A stretch of 64,000 nt of DNA from JAGVJT01 sp964471225 (GCA_964471225.1 CAYYEZ010000062.1:11252-75251); one strand, 5' to 3'. Counted from the stretch's first letter, positions 1-8,817 are shown. Made by a program: numbers and translations. The notes: generated by a model not told the origin, from the letters alone.

Positions 1-678
1 GTTTCCTAATAAAGGTTCCATTTTAGCTAGGTTATCAGCTTCGTTACTTGGCGTAACTTCGTAGAATTCTTTATATTGCTCAGTAACAGGCACGACCATT
101 GCGCGAGGAATACCTCCTACATCTCTAAAAGGAATGGCCACAGGTAGTGGTTCAGCAAGCGGTAATTCAGCTTCAACCTCAGTTTTACTAAAAACCTGTA
201 ACTCAATATCCCCATCTATGTCTCGAACACGACCCTCACGATTTTTATGTGGAACCTGAAGAAACAACTGATTTCTTTTATCAACTATTGCATTGAATGC
301 TTTGGCGATGTTTTGAAAAAGAGCCTTGATCTGGGTGGGTATTTGAGAGATTCGATAAGACCATGTCTTCACGTATGCATCATGAATTTTTTGTCTATTG
401 TCTGCAAGATAACGATCTAACTCATCTAAGCTACCAGGAGTCCTTGATGACAAAATATTGCCAAGCATTTCAACTTCAACCTGTTGTGTTGACTGTGGAG
501 CACCATCCGCTTTTTGCCGTTTTGGGAGTTTTTGAGCTTCTCTTTGAGCTTTGTTCTGTGAAATTTCATTGTCCCAGTCCGAAAGCATGATATGAAGTAC
601 TTCCGAATATACCTGTTCTTTTTCCCCTGATTCCTGAGTTTCGCTAATGACGTCTTTTTTCTCTTCACCTTTTTTCAT
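1..678 (-). CDS. Hypothetical protein, 3' end beyond the window (partial)
   Basis: An open frame of 226 codons reads on the minus strand from an ATG at 678-676 to the window edge with no stop. A GGAG Shine-Dalgarno lies 7 bases upstream, which supports the start. The visible N-terminus is very hydrophilic, rich in Lys, Glu and Gln (begins MKKGEEKKDV), with a probable helical stretch around residues 60-130. A Pro-containing segment with alternating acidic and hydrophobic residues follows. There is no signal peptide, membrane segment or motif that I recognise. Soluble, charged, orphan proteins like this are common among Dot/Icm substrates of Legionellales, but nothing here proves secretion. Existence is fairly sure; function is unknown. 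Confidence 0.7.
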   Translation of the reverse strand, partial: MKKGEEKKDVISETQESGEKEQVYSEVLHIMLSDWDNEISQNKAQREAQKLPKRQKADGAPQSTQQVEVEMLGNILSSRTPGSLDELDRYLADNRQKIHDAYVKTWSYRISQIPTQIKALFQNIAKAFNAIVDKRNQLFLQVPHKNREGRVRDIDGDIELQVFSKTEVEAELPLAEPLPVAIPFRDVGGIPRAMVVPVTEQYKEFYEVTPSNEADNLAKMEPLLGN

Positions 679-937
679 GCTCTGCTCCGGCGTATTCGAC
701 CTTTGCTCAGAATATAGTTGAGAGTATCCTAATTTCCAGTGTCCTCTGGATGACCAAGCTGAAACCCAATCATGTACAATTAATTTAAAAATCAGATTCG
801 GACGAGCTCGGACTCGCTCACAAACTCGGTCTCGTAAGGTTTAGTAGAACATGGAGCATCACGTTGTCATGAAATGGCAAGAGTATAGGATGAGTTACTA
901 AAACAGCGCCTAAAATACATGCTCACTTTAAATGAGA

Positions 938-1693
938 TCAAATTGGATTTTGTGCATCAATAAAATAATGCTCTAATCCAAATGTTGTCGCTAAGTGTTG
1001 ACCTAGCGCGCGAATCCCAAAGCGTTCAGTGGCGTGATGTCCGCAAGCAAAATAATGAATATTATGCTCTTGAGCTTGATAATAAGTCCGCTCAGAAACT
1101 TCTCCACTCAAATAAGCATCGACACCCAATCGTGCTGCATCTTCGATGAAATCTTGCGCTGCACCACTACACCATGCAATACGCCGAATAAGCGGTACAG
1201 ACGCATCAAGATGTAAAGGGGTACGATGGAATTTTTCGGTCAACAATGTCATCATTGCATCAGGTGTGAGTGGGCGCTCCAGTGTTCCAGACCAGAGTAA
1301 ATCACGATTACGACCTTGAGGTTGCGAAACCGTTTCTTGCACATTCAATAAGCGTGCAATACACGCATTATTTCCAATCTCTTTATGACAATCAAGCGGC
1401 AGATGAAATGCAAACAAATTGATATCATGTGCTAATAATGCAGCAATACGCGAGCGCTTCAAACCCAGTAAAGTAGGCTCTTCACCACGCCAAAAAAAGC
1501 CATGGTGCACTAAAAGCGCATCAGCACGACGCTCGACAGCAGCCAGAATGGTCGATAATGATGCGCTCACTGCGGTACAAATAAGACCAACCTCATCCTT
1601 ACCTGAAATTTGTAAACCATTAGGCGCGTAATCTTGAAACAGATCGACATTAAAATACGTCGCGAGGTAAGTCTCTAGCTCATGCCGCTTCAT
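938..1693 (-). CDS. Nif3-like dinuclear metal-centre protein (YbgI/GTP cyclohydrolase 1 type 2 family)
   Basis: A 251-residue protein of the Nif3/YbgI family, whose members bind two metal ions and form ring-shaped hexamers. The physiological substrate is uncertain despite the 'GTP cyclohydrolase 1 type 2' label. The family's metal-binding signatures are visible: the VHHGFFW motif near residue 62, HLPLD near 97 and GHHATER near 218. Length agrees with the short E. coli-type form without the extra internal domain. It is the last gene of the mla-murA run, 3 bp after murA, so it is probably cotranscribed. The 259 bases after it, before the partial gene, show no convincing terminator. Confidence 0.9.
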   Translation of the reverse strand: MKRHELETYLATYFNVDLFQDYAPNGLQISGKDEVGLICTAVSASLSTILAAVERRADALLVHHGFFWRGEEPTLLGLKRSRIAALLAHDINLFAFHLPLDCHKEIGNNACIARLLNVQETVSQPQGRNRDLLWSGTLERPLTPDAMMTLLTEKFHRTPLHLDASVPLIRRIAWCSGAAQDFIEDAARLGVDAYLSGEVSERTYYQAQEHNIHYFACGHHATERFGIRALGQHLATTFGLEHYFIDAQNPI

Positions 1694-1696
1694 GAT

Positions 1697-2959
1697 TTAA
1701 TCAGCGACACGTTTGATATCAGCACCAAGTTTTGTGAACTTATCTTCAACACGCTCGTAGCCCCTATCTACATGATAAACTCGCTCAACAACAGTTTCAC
1801 CTTCTGCAACCAATCCCGCCAGAATGAGCCCAGCAGAAGCACGTAGATCTGTCGCCATCACTGGGGCACCTGTCAGGTGATCTGCACCAGTAATCATTGC
1901 AGTATTTCCATTTAGGCGTATTTTGGCGCCCATGCGTTGCAATTCTTGCACATGCATGAAGCGATTTTCAAAAATAGTTTCAACAACCGTAGAAGCACCA
2001 TTAGCGACGGTATTCATTGCCATAAATTGTGCTTGCATATCCGTTGCTAAGCCAGGATAAGGTGCGGTTGAGATATCAATCGCCTCTGGACGCGCACCAT
2101 GCATATCAAGCGAAACCCAATCTTCACCCAGTGTGAGAGAGGCACCGGCCTCCTCAAACTTACACAGCATTGACAGCAAGTTATCTGGTCGCACATGCTT
2201 AACGGTCACTCGGCCTCGTGTAATAGCGGCAGCAGCCAAATAAGTCCCTGCTTCAATACGATCAGGCATGACCGCGTACTCGCCTCCTCGCAACGATTCA
2301 ACACCATCGATTTCAATAGTATGCGTTCCTTCACCACGAATACGTGCACCCATTTTATTAAGAAAATGGGCCAGATCAACAACCTCGGGCTCACGTGCCG
2401 CATTTTTAATGACAGTCTTACCTTCGGCTAATACCGCAGCCATCATGATATTTTCTGTACCGGTGACAGTGATTGTATCAAACATCAATGTTTTACCTTG
2501 CAGACGACCGTTAACTTTGGCTTTAATAAATCCGTTTTTAACATCGATTTCAGCACCCATTGCCTTTAAAGCTTTTAAATGCAAATCGACAGGACGTGTG
2601 CCAATCGCACAACCACCCGGCAAAGACACATCTGCTTGACCAAAACGAGCTAACAACGGACCCAATACTAAAACAGAGGCACGCATGGTTTTTACTAAAT
2701 CGTAAGGTGCGACAAATTGATTAATGTCATTTGCATTTAAACGTAAAGTTGAGCCTTCTCGCGCCTCAATTTGCACGCCAAGCTTCATCATTAACTTTCG
2801 CATGGTCTGCACATCTTTAAGATCTGGAACATTATGAAGAGTCACATGATCTGTAGCAAGAATTGTTGCCGCAAGAATCGGTAATGCCGCATTTTTAGCA
2901 CCAGAAATTTCAACTTCACCGACCAATGGTCGTCCGCCGTGAATGATAAATTTATCCAT
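1697..2959 (-). CDS. murA: UDP-N-acetylglucosamine 1-carboxyvinyltransferase MurA
   Basis: Catalyses the first committed step of peptidoglycan synthesis: enolpyruvyl transfer from PEP to UDP-GlcNAc in the cytoplasm. At 420 residues it has the usual length. The N-terminal SGAKNAALPI motif and the catalytic loop GGCAIGTRP are present. Cys117 corresponds to the fosfomycin-sensitive Cys115 of E. coli, so the enzyme is predicted to be active and fosfomycin-sensitive. Its ATG overlaps the 3' end of ibaG by 8 bp, the same ibaG-murA linkage as in E. coli, which suggests translational coupling inside the mla operon. Confidence 0.98.
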   Translation of the reverse strand: MDKFIIHGGRPLVGEVEISGAKNAALPILAATILATDHVTLHNVPDLKDVQTMRKLMMKLGVQIEAREGSTLRLNANDINQFVAPYDLVKTMRASVLVLGPLLARFGQADVSLPGGCAIGTRPVDLHLKALKAMGAEIDVKNGFIKAKVNGRLQGKTLMFDTITVTGTENIMMAAVLAEGKTVIKNAAREPEVVDLAHFLNKMGARIRGEGTHTIEIDGVESLRGGEYAVMPDRIEAGTYLAAAAITRGRVTVKHVRPDNLLSMLCKFEEAGASLTLGEDWVSLDMHGARPEAIDISTAPYPGLATDMQAQFMAMNTVANGASTVVETIFENRFMHVQELQRMGAKIRLNGNTAMITGADHLTGAPVMATDLRASAGLILAGLVAEGETVVERVYHVDRGYERVEDKFTKLGADIKRVAD

Positions 2960-3203
2960 GATTTTGCTCCCATTCTGCTACTGTCCAGGTTTTCATTGTT
3001 ACAGCATGCAACTGTCCCGCTGTAATCCAGTCCACCAGCTGCGCATACACCCACTGCTCGCGCTTAACTCGTTGCAACCCTTCAAACTTATCCGAAACCA
3101 CGATTAGCTGATAATGATAACCATCACCTTGAGCCTCGACGTGATGCACTCCAGCTATTGCCAAAAGTCGCTTTGAAATCTCTTCTACACTAACATTACT
3201 CAA
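2952..3203 (-). CDS. ibaG: BolA-family protein IbaG
   Basis: A small BolA-like protein, about 83 residues with the proposed start. IbaG partners monothiol glutaredoxins in iron-sulfur handling and acid tolerance in other gammaproteobacteria. The BolA fold signatures are visible: GDGYHYQLIVVSD, then a V-K-R-E-Q-x-VY helix and the C-terminal HAVTMKTWT strand. The open frame extends to 3233, but a GGAG sits 6 bases before a TTG at 3203-3201. That TTG overlaps the TGA of mlaB (TTGA) and gives the E. coli-like length (84 residues there). I therefore prefer the TTG start; a GTG at about 3215 is the alternative. It lies between mlaB and murA as in E. coli. Confidence 0.85.
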   Translation of the reverse strand: MSNVSVEEISKRLLAIAGVHHVEAQGDGYHYQLIVVSDKFEGLQRVKREQWVYAQLVDWITAGQLHAVTMKTWTVAEWEQNHG

Positions 3204-3481
3204 ACCATACTCCACAAATCTTTTACACCACAAAATTCAGCTAACGCGCGAACTTGCTCAGGTATTTTTTGAATCACTAAAGCTTTACCATGAGACACAC
3301 AAAGACGTTTTGCCTCAATGAGTAAAGCAAGTCCCGCGCTATCACACAGCGATACGCCACTCAAATCGATACATACCTCTTGGACCTCAGCTTGCATCAT
3401 AAGCGAACGAAATTTTGACAAATCAGACATTACTGTATGAAATGCAAGCTCGGCTGAAGGCGTGAACGCGATAGTATACAT
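3200..3481 (-). CDS. mlaB: STAS-domain protein MlaB
   Basis: A 93-residue single-domain STAS protein, the cytoplasmic accessory subunit of the MlaFEDB ABC complex, where it stabilises the ATPase MlaF. The STAS core is visible as VCIDLSGVSLCDSAG around residues 36-50, with Asp47-Ser48 at the start of the helix that is phosphorylated in anti-sigma-factor-antagonist relatives. It lies immediately after mlaC (1 bp gap) and overlaps ibaG by 4 bp, so it is part of one polycistronic unit. Identity is given by family plus position; STAS proteins are poorly conserved, so context matters here. Confidence 0.9.
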   Translation of the reverse strand: MYTIAFTPSAELAFHTVMSDLSKFRSLMMQAEVQEVCIDLSGVSLCDSAGLALLIEAKRLCVSHGKALVIQKIPEQVRALAEFCGVKDLWSMV

Positions 3482-3482
3482 G

Positions 3483-4082
3483 TTATGCAGCCACTTTGCG
3501 CTGTTTCATCTGAGAAATAAGTGCTTTCATGTCTGAATTTTGCAAAACCTGTCCAAATTGGTTCCTAAAGCTCTGCAAAAGACTTACACCTTCTACACTT
3601 AAATCATACACTTTCCAATTACCTGACTTTGCCACTAGTGCATAGCTTAGCGGAATTGTCTGTCCATTATTGCGCTTGATCATACTATTCACACGAGCAA
3701 ACTTGCCGTCGACAGACTGCTGCGATGAAAAAGTAATCGTTTCACCAGAATACTCCGCAAGAGGTGCTGCATACGTGCGAATAACCAAATCGGTAAATAC
3801 AGAAGTGAATTCTTGTCGCTCAGCAGGTGTCGCACTATTCCAAGCATTTCGACCTAACACAGAACGAGACATCCCCACTACATCAACATGAGGGAGTAAA
3901 TACTGCCGAACCGCATGCTCGATAATGGAATGATCATCTTTAAGCTTAGATTGGTTTGCTTTTAGCGTTGTTATAATTTGATTCGCGGCCCCCTCAAGCA
4001 TAGGCACAGCAGAATCAGCCGCCCAATTGAGTGTCGAAAAACACATCAAAAGCACACCCAACAATCGATTTATTCCTCGCAT
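3483..4082 (-). CDS. mlaC: Periplasmic phospholipid-binding protein MlaC
   Basis: A 199-residue MlaC/Ttg2D family protein, the soluble periplasmic shuttle that carries phospholipids between the outer-membrane MlaA complex and the inner-membrane MlaFEDB complex. A signal peptide is clear: positive MRGINR, a hydrophobic stretch, and predicted cleavage after about residue 21 (NWA-AD). The family pattern follows: long N-terminal helices, a central GRNAWNSATPAERQEF segment, then the NGQTIPLSYALV strands. It lies between mlaD (8 bp gap) and mlaB. Confidence 0.95.
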   Translation of the reverse strand: MRGINRLLGVLLMCFSTLNWAADSAVPMLEGAANQIITTLKANQSKLKDDHSIIEHAVRQYLLPHVDVVGMSRSVLGRNAWNSATPAERQEFTSVFTDLVIRTYAAPLAEYSGETITFSSQQSVDGKFARVNSMIKRNNGQTIPLSYALVAKSGNWKVYDLSVEGVSLLQSFRNQFGQVLQNSDMKALISQMKQRKVAA

Positions 4083-4090
4083 GACATCAC

Positions 4091-4564
4091 CTATTTGTTG
4101 ATAGAAAATAACAGCTGCCCAATTAAATTCTCAAGCACCATCGCCTCTTGGGTCTTTGCAATCAAATCTCCTTGCTTCAGATAAGGATGAGCCGAGTCAG
4201 CATCATCAAAACCTGGCACAATGCTAATATAATTTGAACCAAGTAACCCTTCGGTTAAAATACGCGCCGATACGTCATCAAACGGAATAGAAACGTCTGA
4301 ACGTAGTCTTAATGTGACTGTAGCATTCAGTTGGTTTGGTTGTAACATAATTTTTGAAACCTCTCCAATTCGAACACCAGCAACCGTCACAGGAGCATGC
4401 ACTTTTAAGCCACCAATATTCACAAAATCCGCATTTACCTCATAAGATTTTCCAAAAGATGCCGTCGAAAATCCGCTAACCTTGAAAACCAAAAAAAGAA
4501 GCGAGAGTAAACCAAACAACATTAAGAGCCCTACACTCATATCTATTCGTCGTTGTTTGTTCAT
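4091..4564 (-). CDS. mlaD: MCE-domain protein MlaD
   Basis: A 157-residue inner-membrane-anchored MCE protein; six copies form the periplasmic ring on the MlaFEDB transporter. One N-terminal membrane helix (VGLLMLFGLLSLLFLVF) is followed by a single MCE domain with the VNADFVNIGGLKVHAPVTVAGVRIG core pattern and an LLGSNYISI motif. The open frame can start upstream at a TTG. However, GGAGG at 4571-4575 lies 6 bases before an ATG at 4564-4562 that overlaps the mlaE stop by one base (TGATG), so this start is preferred and indicates translational coupling. Confidence 0.95.
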   Translation of the reverse strand: MNKQRRIDMSVGLLMLFGLLSLLFLVFKVSGFSTASFGKSYEVNADFVNIGGLKVHAPVTVAGVRIGEVSKIMLQPNQLNATVTLRLRSDVSIPFDDVSARILTEGLLGSNYISIVPGFDDADSAHPYLKQGDLIAKTQEAMVLENLIGQLLFSINK

Positions 4565-5346
4565 CACCAACCTCCAATCATCACTGCTGTTAATAAGAAA
4601 TCAAAACCCAAAACTGCTAGAGACCCAAAGACCACCGATCGTGTGGTTGCTTGGCTAATCCCCTCAGCAGTAGGCACACATGAGAATCCTTGAAAAACAG
4701 CGATCCAAATCACTAAAAACCCAAACACCAGACTTTTAATCACGCCATTTAAAACATCTGTTCTGACATTCAAAGCACTTTGCATATTCGACCAGAAGGT
4801 GCCTGCATCAATGTTTAACCATAACACACCGACACAATATCCACCTACAATGGCAACCGCAGAAAAAATGAGCGCTAAAACAGGCAAGCCAATCAAGCCT
4901 GCTATGAAACGCGGATAAACAACACGAGTCAAAGGATCAACACCCATCATATCCATGCTCGCTAATTGTTCAGTTGCTTTCATTAGTCCAATCTCAGCGG
5001 TCAATGCAGAGCCTGCTCGTCCGGCAAAAAGCAGCGCACTAATCACAGGGCCAAGCTCACGAATCACACTTAAAGCCAAAAGCTGACCTAGCTCACTTGT
5101 TGCACCAAATTTTTGTAGTGTATGAAAACCTTCTAAACCCACAACCATGCCGATAAACAAACCAGACACGACGATAATAAGGCAAGACAGCACACCAACA
5201 AAATAAAGCTGACGCCATACATCTCGCCATAAGTGACGAAAATAAGGCTGACGAAAAAGCACACTCGCCAAAAAGCGACCAGAATACCCCATCGCCTCTA
5301 CAGAAGATAAGGTGCTTCTACCCAAGCGCGCGATAGCATCAAACAT
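4564..5346 (-). CDS. mlaE: MlaE phospholipid ABC transporter permease
   Basis: A 260-residue integral membrane permease of the Mla system, identical in length to E. coli MlaE. The hallmark MlaE/YrbE stretch is intact: ELGPVISALLFAGRAGSALTAEIG followed by MKATEQLASMDMMGVDP, the cytoplasmic coupling region that contacts MlaF (quoted here as two adjacent pieces). The long open frame runs to 5412. A strong GGAGGAG lies 7 bases before the ATG at 5346-5344, which fixes the start and gives an 8-bp overlap with mlaF. The C-terminus overlaps the mlaD start by one base. Confidence 0.96.
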   Translation of the reverse strand: MFDAIARLGRSTLSSVEAMGYSGRFLASVLFRQPYFRHLWRDVWRQLYFVGVLSCLIIVVSGLFIGMVVGLEGFHTLQKFGATSELGQLLALSVIRELGPVISALLFAGRAGSALTAEIGLMKATEQLASMDMMGVDPLTRVVYPRFIAGLIGLPVLALIFSAVAIVGGYCVGVLWLNIDAGTFWSNMQSALNVRTDVLNGVIKSLVFGFLVIWIAVFQGFSCVPTAEGISQATTRSVVFGSLAVLGFDFLLTAVMIGGW

Positions 5347-6136
5347 CGAGCAACTCCTCCAAATAAGTGCGAGCAGGATAATGAAAAGGCACGACTCCAT
5401 CGGCCTCACCATGCATAAACTGCTTCGTTTGCGGGTTAGTCGATGATTTCAACTCATCAGGTGTGCCCTGAGCAATCACCTTGCCTGAAGCTAAAAGATA
5501 CACATAATCAGCAATAGAGCAAGTTTCCTCGACATCATGTGACACGATAATCGTTGTTGTACCCAGCAATTGATTAATCTGTTTAATTAAACGAACCAAG
5601 ACACCCATCGAAATCGGGTCTTGTCCGGTAAAAGGCTCATCGTACATCATTAGTGCAGGATCTAGTGCGATCGCACGAGCCAAAGCGACACGCCGGGCCA
5701 TGCCACCAGAAAGCTCTGCCGGCATCAGTTTCGCGGCACCACGAAGCCCGACAGACTCAAGTTTCATTAACACCACATCTCTGATCAGAGGCTCGCACAA
5801 AGTAGTATGTTCACGTAGCGGAAAAGCAACATTATCAAAAACAGACAAATGGGTAAATAACGCGCTATTTTGGAAAAGCAAACCCATTTTTTGGCGTGCT
5901 AAATTCAGTTCTTTTTTGGGTAGTTGATGAATCAATGCTCCCTGAACGCGTATCCGACCAGCATCAGGGGCTAACAACGCACCAATGAGTTGCAGCAAAG
6001 TTGTTTTACCACTGCCACTTGGCCCCATGATAGCGGTAATCTTTCCGCGAGGAACAACAAGATCAATATCATCAAAAATGACGCGAGATCGATGCGAAAA
6101 AGTAAGGTGTTCAATAACGACGGTATGCTCGTCCAT
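5339..6136 (-). CDS. mlaF: MlaF ABC transporter ATPase
   Basis: A 265-residue cytoplasmic ATPase that powers Mla phospholipid transport. Walker A (GPSGSGKTT), the Q-loop (LFQNSALF), the signature (LSGGMARRVALARA), Walker B (LMMYDEPF) and the switch His (VSHD) are all visible. It is the first gene of the minus-strand operon mlaFEDCB-ibaG-murA-nif3. It is divergent from kdsD, leaving 151 bp between the two starts for both promoters. A TATACT hexamer (minus strand, 6169-6164) is a possible -10, but I find no good -35, so I do not call it. Confidence 0.96.
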   Translation of the reverse strand: MDEHTVVIEHLTFSHRSRVIFDDIDLVVPRGKITAIMGPSGSGKTTLLQLIGALLAPDAGRIRVQGALIHQLPKKELNLARQKMGLLFQNSALFTHLSVFDNVAFPLREHTTLCEPLIRDVVLMKLESVGLRGAAKLMPAELSGGMARRVALARAIALDPALMMYDEPFTGQDPISMGVLVRLIKQINQLLGTTTIIVSHDVEETCSIADYVYLLASGKVIAQGTPDELKSSTNPQTKQFMHGEADGVVPFHYPARTYLEELLDV

Positions 6137-6287
6137 TGTGGATTTTTTTAGTTATTTTGTTTGAGTATACACTGCACTTCTTATATTTTTCCACTGATTC
6201 AGGAACTATCGATAACATCAAAATGAACTTGAGTATAAAAGATGCTCTATGGTAAGCTTGCATGCTAAAGTTTAACCTCTCTATGTT

Positions 6288-7250
6288 ATGAATTTCTGCA
6301 ATTTGGGCCTAGCCGTCATCGAAACAGAGGCACAAGCCGTGTTCGAGCTTGCCTCGCGTCTTGATGAACGCTTCGATGAAGCTTGTCAATTACTACTCAC
6401 CTGCCACGGGCGCGTTGTCGTCACAGGCATGGGGAAATCTGGCCATATCGGCAAAAAAATTGCTGCGACCTTGGCAAGCACAGGCACGCCCGCTTTTTTT
6501 ATGCACCCAGGAGAGGCAAGCCACGGAGACGTCGGCATGCTCACGAAAAACGATATCGTGCTTGCGATTTCTCACTCCGGCAACACGAACGAAATTATCA
6601 CTTTAATCCCAACAATTAAGCGATTATCGATTCCATTAATTTCTCTCACAGGCCAACCCAATTCGACACTTGCGCAAGCATCTAATGTGCATCTTGATGT
6701 CAGCATTAGACAAGAAGCATGCCCGTTAGGGCTGGCACCGACAACCAGTACTACAGTGGCTTTGGTGATGGGTGATGCACTTTCCGTCGCATTACTACAG
6801 GCGCGTGGTTTTACCGCGGATGATTTTGCACGCTCTCATCCCGGCGGAAGTTTGGGGAAAAAACTTTTACTCAAAGTTGAAGATATTTTTCACGCAGGTC
6901 AAGCCGTTCCTGTGGTCTCTGAAAGCGTGAGTGTGAGGGAGGCTCTGATTGAAGTCAGTGCAAAAAAACTAGGAATGACTTGTGTCGTTGATCACCAAAA
7001 CAAACTCGTAGGCGTCTACACTGATGGTGACATTCGCCGCACACTGACCGGTGATTTTGACATCAATACAACCCCACTTAAAGACGTGATGTCACGACAA
7101 TATCAAACTATCTCGCGCGATGCTCTCGCAGTAGGGGCGCTCTCTTTGATGCAGCAACACTTGATTACGTCACTCGTGATTGAAAACGAGGAGCACAATC
7201 CTGAGGCAGTACTCCATATTCACGACTTACTGCGCGCCGGAGTTATTTGA
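6288..7250 (+). CDS. kdsD: D-arabinose 5-phosphate isomerase KdsD
   Basis: Interconverts ribulose 5-phosphate and arabinose 5-phosphate, the first step of KDO synthesis for LPS inner core. The 320 residues consist of a SIS sugar-isomerase domain (about residues 30-170, with TGMGKSGHIG and SHSGNTNE) and a pair of CBS domains (about 205-320). The catalytic-region motif GLAPTTSTT is present. The ATG at 6288 lacks a recognisable Shine-Dalgarno sequence (upstream CCTCTCTATGTT), which is odd for the lead gene of an operon. It starts a tightly packed run, kdsD-kdsC-lptC-lptA-lptB, in the same order as in E. coli. Confidence 0.97.
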   Translation: MNFCNLGLAVIETEAQAVFELASRLDERFDEACQLLLTCHGRVVVTGMGKSGHIGKKIAATLASTGTPAFFMHPGEASHGDVGMLTKNDIVLAISHSGNTNEIITLIPTIKRLSIPLISLTGQPNSTLAQASNVHLDVSIRQEACPLGLAPTTSTTVALVMGDALSVALLQARGFTADDFARSHPGGSLGKKLLLKVEDIFHAGQAVPVVSESVSVREALIEVSAKKLGMTCVVDHQNKLVGVYTDGDIRRTLTGDFDINTTPLKDVMSRQYQTISRDALAVGALSLMQQHLITSLVIENEEHNPEAVLHIHDLLRAGVI

Positions 7251-7257
7251 GGAAAAT

Positions 7258-7788
7258 ATGATGAACGAACTCATTGAAAAAGCAAAAAAAATTAAATGTG
7301 TTATTTGCGATGTGGATGGTGTACTCACTGATGGGACACTTTATCTTGACGCGACAGGTAATGAAATGAAAGCCTTCCAAGTCTTAGACGGTGTTGGCTT
7401 AAAGCTCCTGATGTTCGCGGGCATTGAAGTGGCTGTCATTACAGGAGCGGTCACCTCAATTATCGATCACCGTATGCAACAATTAAAAATTACCCATTAC
7501 TTCAAGGGGCAAGTCAACAAACAAGTTGCCTTCGACACACTAAAGTCTCGTTTAAATCTCAGTGAAGAAGAGTTTGCCTATATTGGGGATGACCTGCCTG
7601 ATTTACCGATCATTCAGCAAGTCGGTTTCGGTGTTGCCGTAGCTAACGCCGTTGAACAAGTCAAAAGTGCGGCTCAGATGGTCACACAGCAATTCGGTGG
7701 TCGAGGAGCGGTACGTGAGGTGTGTGATTTTATCCTACACGCTCAAGGCAAATTCGAGCAGGCACTCGATACCTACCTTACCTCTTGA
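7258..7788 (+). CDS. kdsC: 3-deoxy-D-manno-octulosonate 8-phosphate phosphatase KdsC
   Basis: A HAD-superfamily phosphatase that dephosphorylates KDO 8-phosphate. The DxD nucleophile motif is ICDVDGVLTDG (Asp18 and Asp20), motif II is the VITG segment, and motif III/IV is GDDLPDLP. The length of 176 residues fits the C0-type KdsC (small, tetrameric, no large cap). The open frame begins earlier inside kdsD. GAGGA lies 5 bases before the ATG at 7258, which follows the kdsD stop by 7 bp, so this start is chosen; ATG 7261 is equally possible. Confidence 0.96.
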   Translation: MMNELIEKAKKIKCVICDVDGVLTDGTLYLDATGNEMKAFQVLDGVGLKLLMFAGIEVAVITGAVTSIIDHRMQQLKITHYFKGQVNKQVAFDTLKSRLNLSEEEFAYIGDDLPDLPIIQQVGFGVAVANAVEQVKSAAQMVTQQFGGRGAVREVCDFILHAQGKFEQALDTYLTS

Positions 7789-8354
7789 TGATGAGTCGAT
7801 TAAAGCATCCCTTTTTACTTAGCGCGCTTGCCGCGCTCCTTTTTTATTTCGGATTCAACTTTAAAATAGATCTTCCCAAAGTCACTTCGAAAAATGCACT
7901 GGAAAAACTGAACGATTTGCATATCACAGGGCTCAAAGTACAATTTTTTGATACGGAGGGACATCAAACACACGCCGTAACAAGCCCCAGACTAGAACAT
8001 ATTCCGCACCACGATACCTATCAACTATACTCGCCTCATCTCACCTTCACACCGATAGGTAAACCACACTGGCGAATTGACTCAGACGAGGCCATTGCAA
8101 GAGAAAGAGGGGAAGAAATTATACTGTCTCATCATGTGGTACTCAGGCATGCCCCCTTTCAAACACATCCAGCAGGACGTATTGAAACTGAAAAGCTTAC
8201 CTTTTATCCTAAACAAAATTATGCAATGACAGACGAGGCAATCACGTGGAGGCAACAAGACAACCGTGTATTTTCTCAAGGGATGAAGGCTTATTTGAAT
8301 GAAAATCGAGTGGACCTCTTTCAGGCTAAGGCAAGGTATGAGCCGACAACATAG
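7788..8354 (+). CDS. lptC: LPS export protein LptC
   Basis: A bitopic inner-membrane protein of the Lpt bridge that takes LPS from LptB2FG and passes it to LptA. It has one N-terminal membrane helix (residues about 6-24) and a periplasmic beta-jellyroll of about 160 residues. The alternating strand pattern and the GLKVQFFDTEG start are typical, but sequence conservation in this family is low, so position between kdsC and lptA is strong support. The ATG at 7788 overlaps the kdsC stop (TGATG); a second ATG follows directly at 7791. Confidence 0.92.
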   Translation: MMSRLKHPFLLSALAALLFYFGFNFKIDLPKVTSKNALEKLNDLHITGLKVQFFDTEGHQTHAVTSPRLEHIPHHDTYQLYSPHLTFTPIGKPHWRIDSDEAIARERGEEIILSHHVVLRHAPFQTHPAGRIETEKLTFYPKQNYAMTDEAITWRQQDNRVFSQGMKAYLNENRVDLFQAKARYEPTT

Positions 8355-8817
8355 CCTCGCACTGTTGCTTTTTACATCAACATTACACGCCACACCCATC
8401 AATATCAGTGCGGGGTTTGCTTCGATTGATCAAAATACACATGAGCATTTGTTTCGCCAGGAAGTACAAATAGATGACGATCATCAGCACTTACGCGCCG
8501 CCTGGGTGAAGGTCACAACAGACCAACAGAATCAACTTGTGCAGGCTGTCGCTCATGGCGATCACAATACAGCAGCACATCTTTGGTCAACAGAAAAAGA
8601 ACCCTCTCTTCATGCCTATGCAAATGAAATCCAGTATTACCCGAAAGAGCATCGTGTTATTTTGACTGGGAACGCGCATCTTGCTCAAGGAAAAAATTCA
8701 TTTTCCGCCCCTAAAATCACTTACAATACACTGACTCAACATATTGTAAGTGAAGCCCAAGGGGATCAACGAACAACAATTATATTAGACCAAGACCATG
8801 ACGCTCTTATCCGCTAA
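8338..8817 (+). CDS. lptA: Periplasmic LPS-transport protein LptA
   Basis: A 159-residue OstA-like jellyroll protein that forms the periplasmic LPS bridge between LptC and LptD. A signal peptide is evident (MSRQHSLALLLFTSTLHA, cleavage before TPINIS). The mature part carries the repeated strands typical of OstA domains, for example YYPKEHRVILTGNAHLAQG. The longer open frame from 8299 has no signal peptide at its start. The ATG at 8338, preceded by AAGG and overlapping lptC by 17 bp, gives a proper export signal and is chosen. Confidence 0.93.
   Translation: MSRQHSLALLLFTSTLHATPINISAGFASIDQNTHEHLFRQEVQIDDDHQHLRAAWVKVTTDQQNQLVQAVAHGDHNTAAHLWSTEKEPSLHAYANEIQYYPKEHRVILTGNAHLAQGKNSFSAPKITYNTLTQHIVSEAQGDQRTTIILDQDHDALIR

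Noticed and set aside
679..937. CTCGGACTCG / CTCGGTCTCG near-repeat at about 800-840
   Set aside because: Short, GC-rich and imperfect; it does not form a convincing stem or promoter. Nothing else seen in this 259-bp gap.
6137..6287. TTGAGT/TATGGT pair before kdsD as a promoter
   Set aside because: Spacer of only 13 bases; not a workable sigma-70 promoter.
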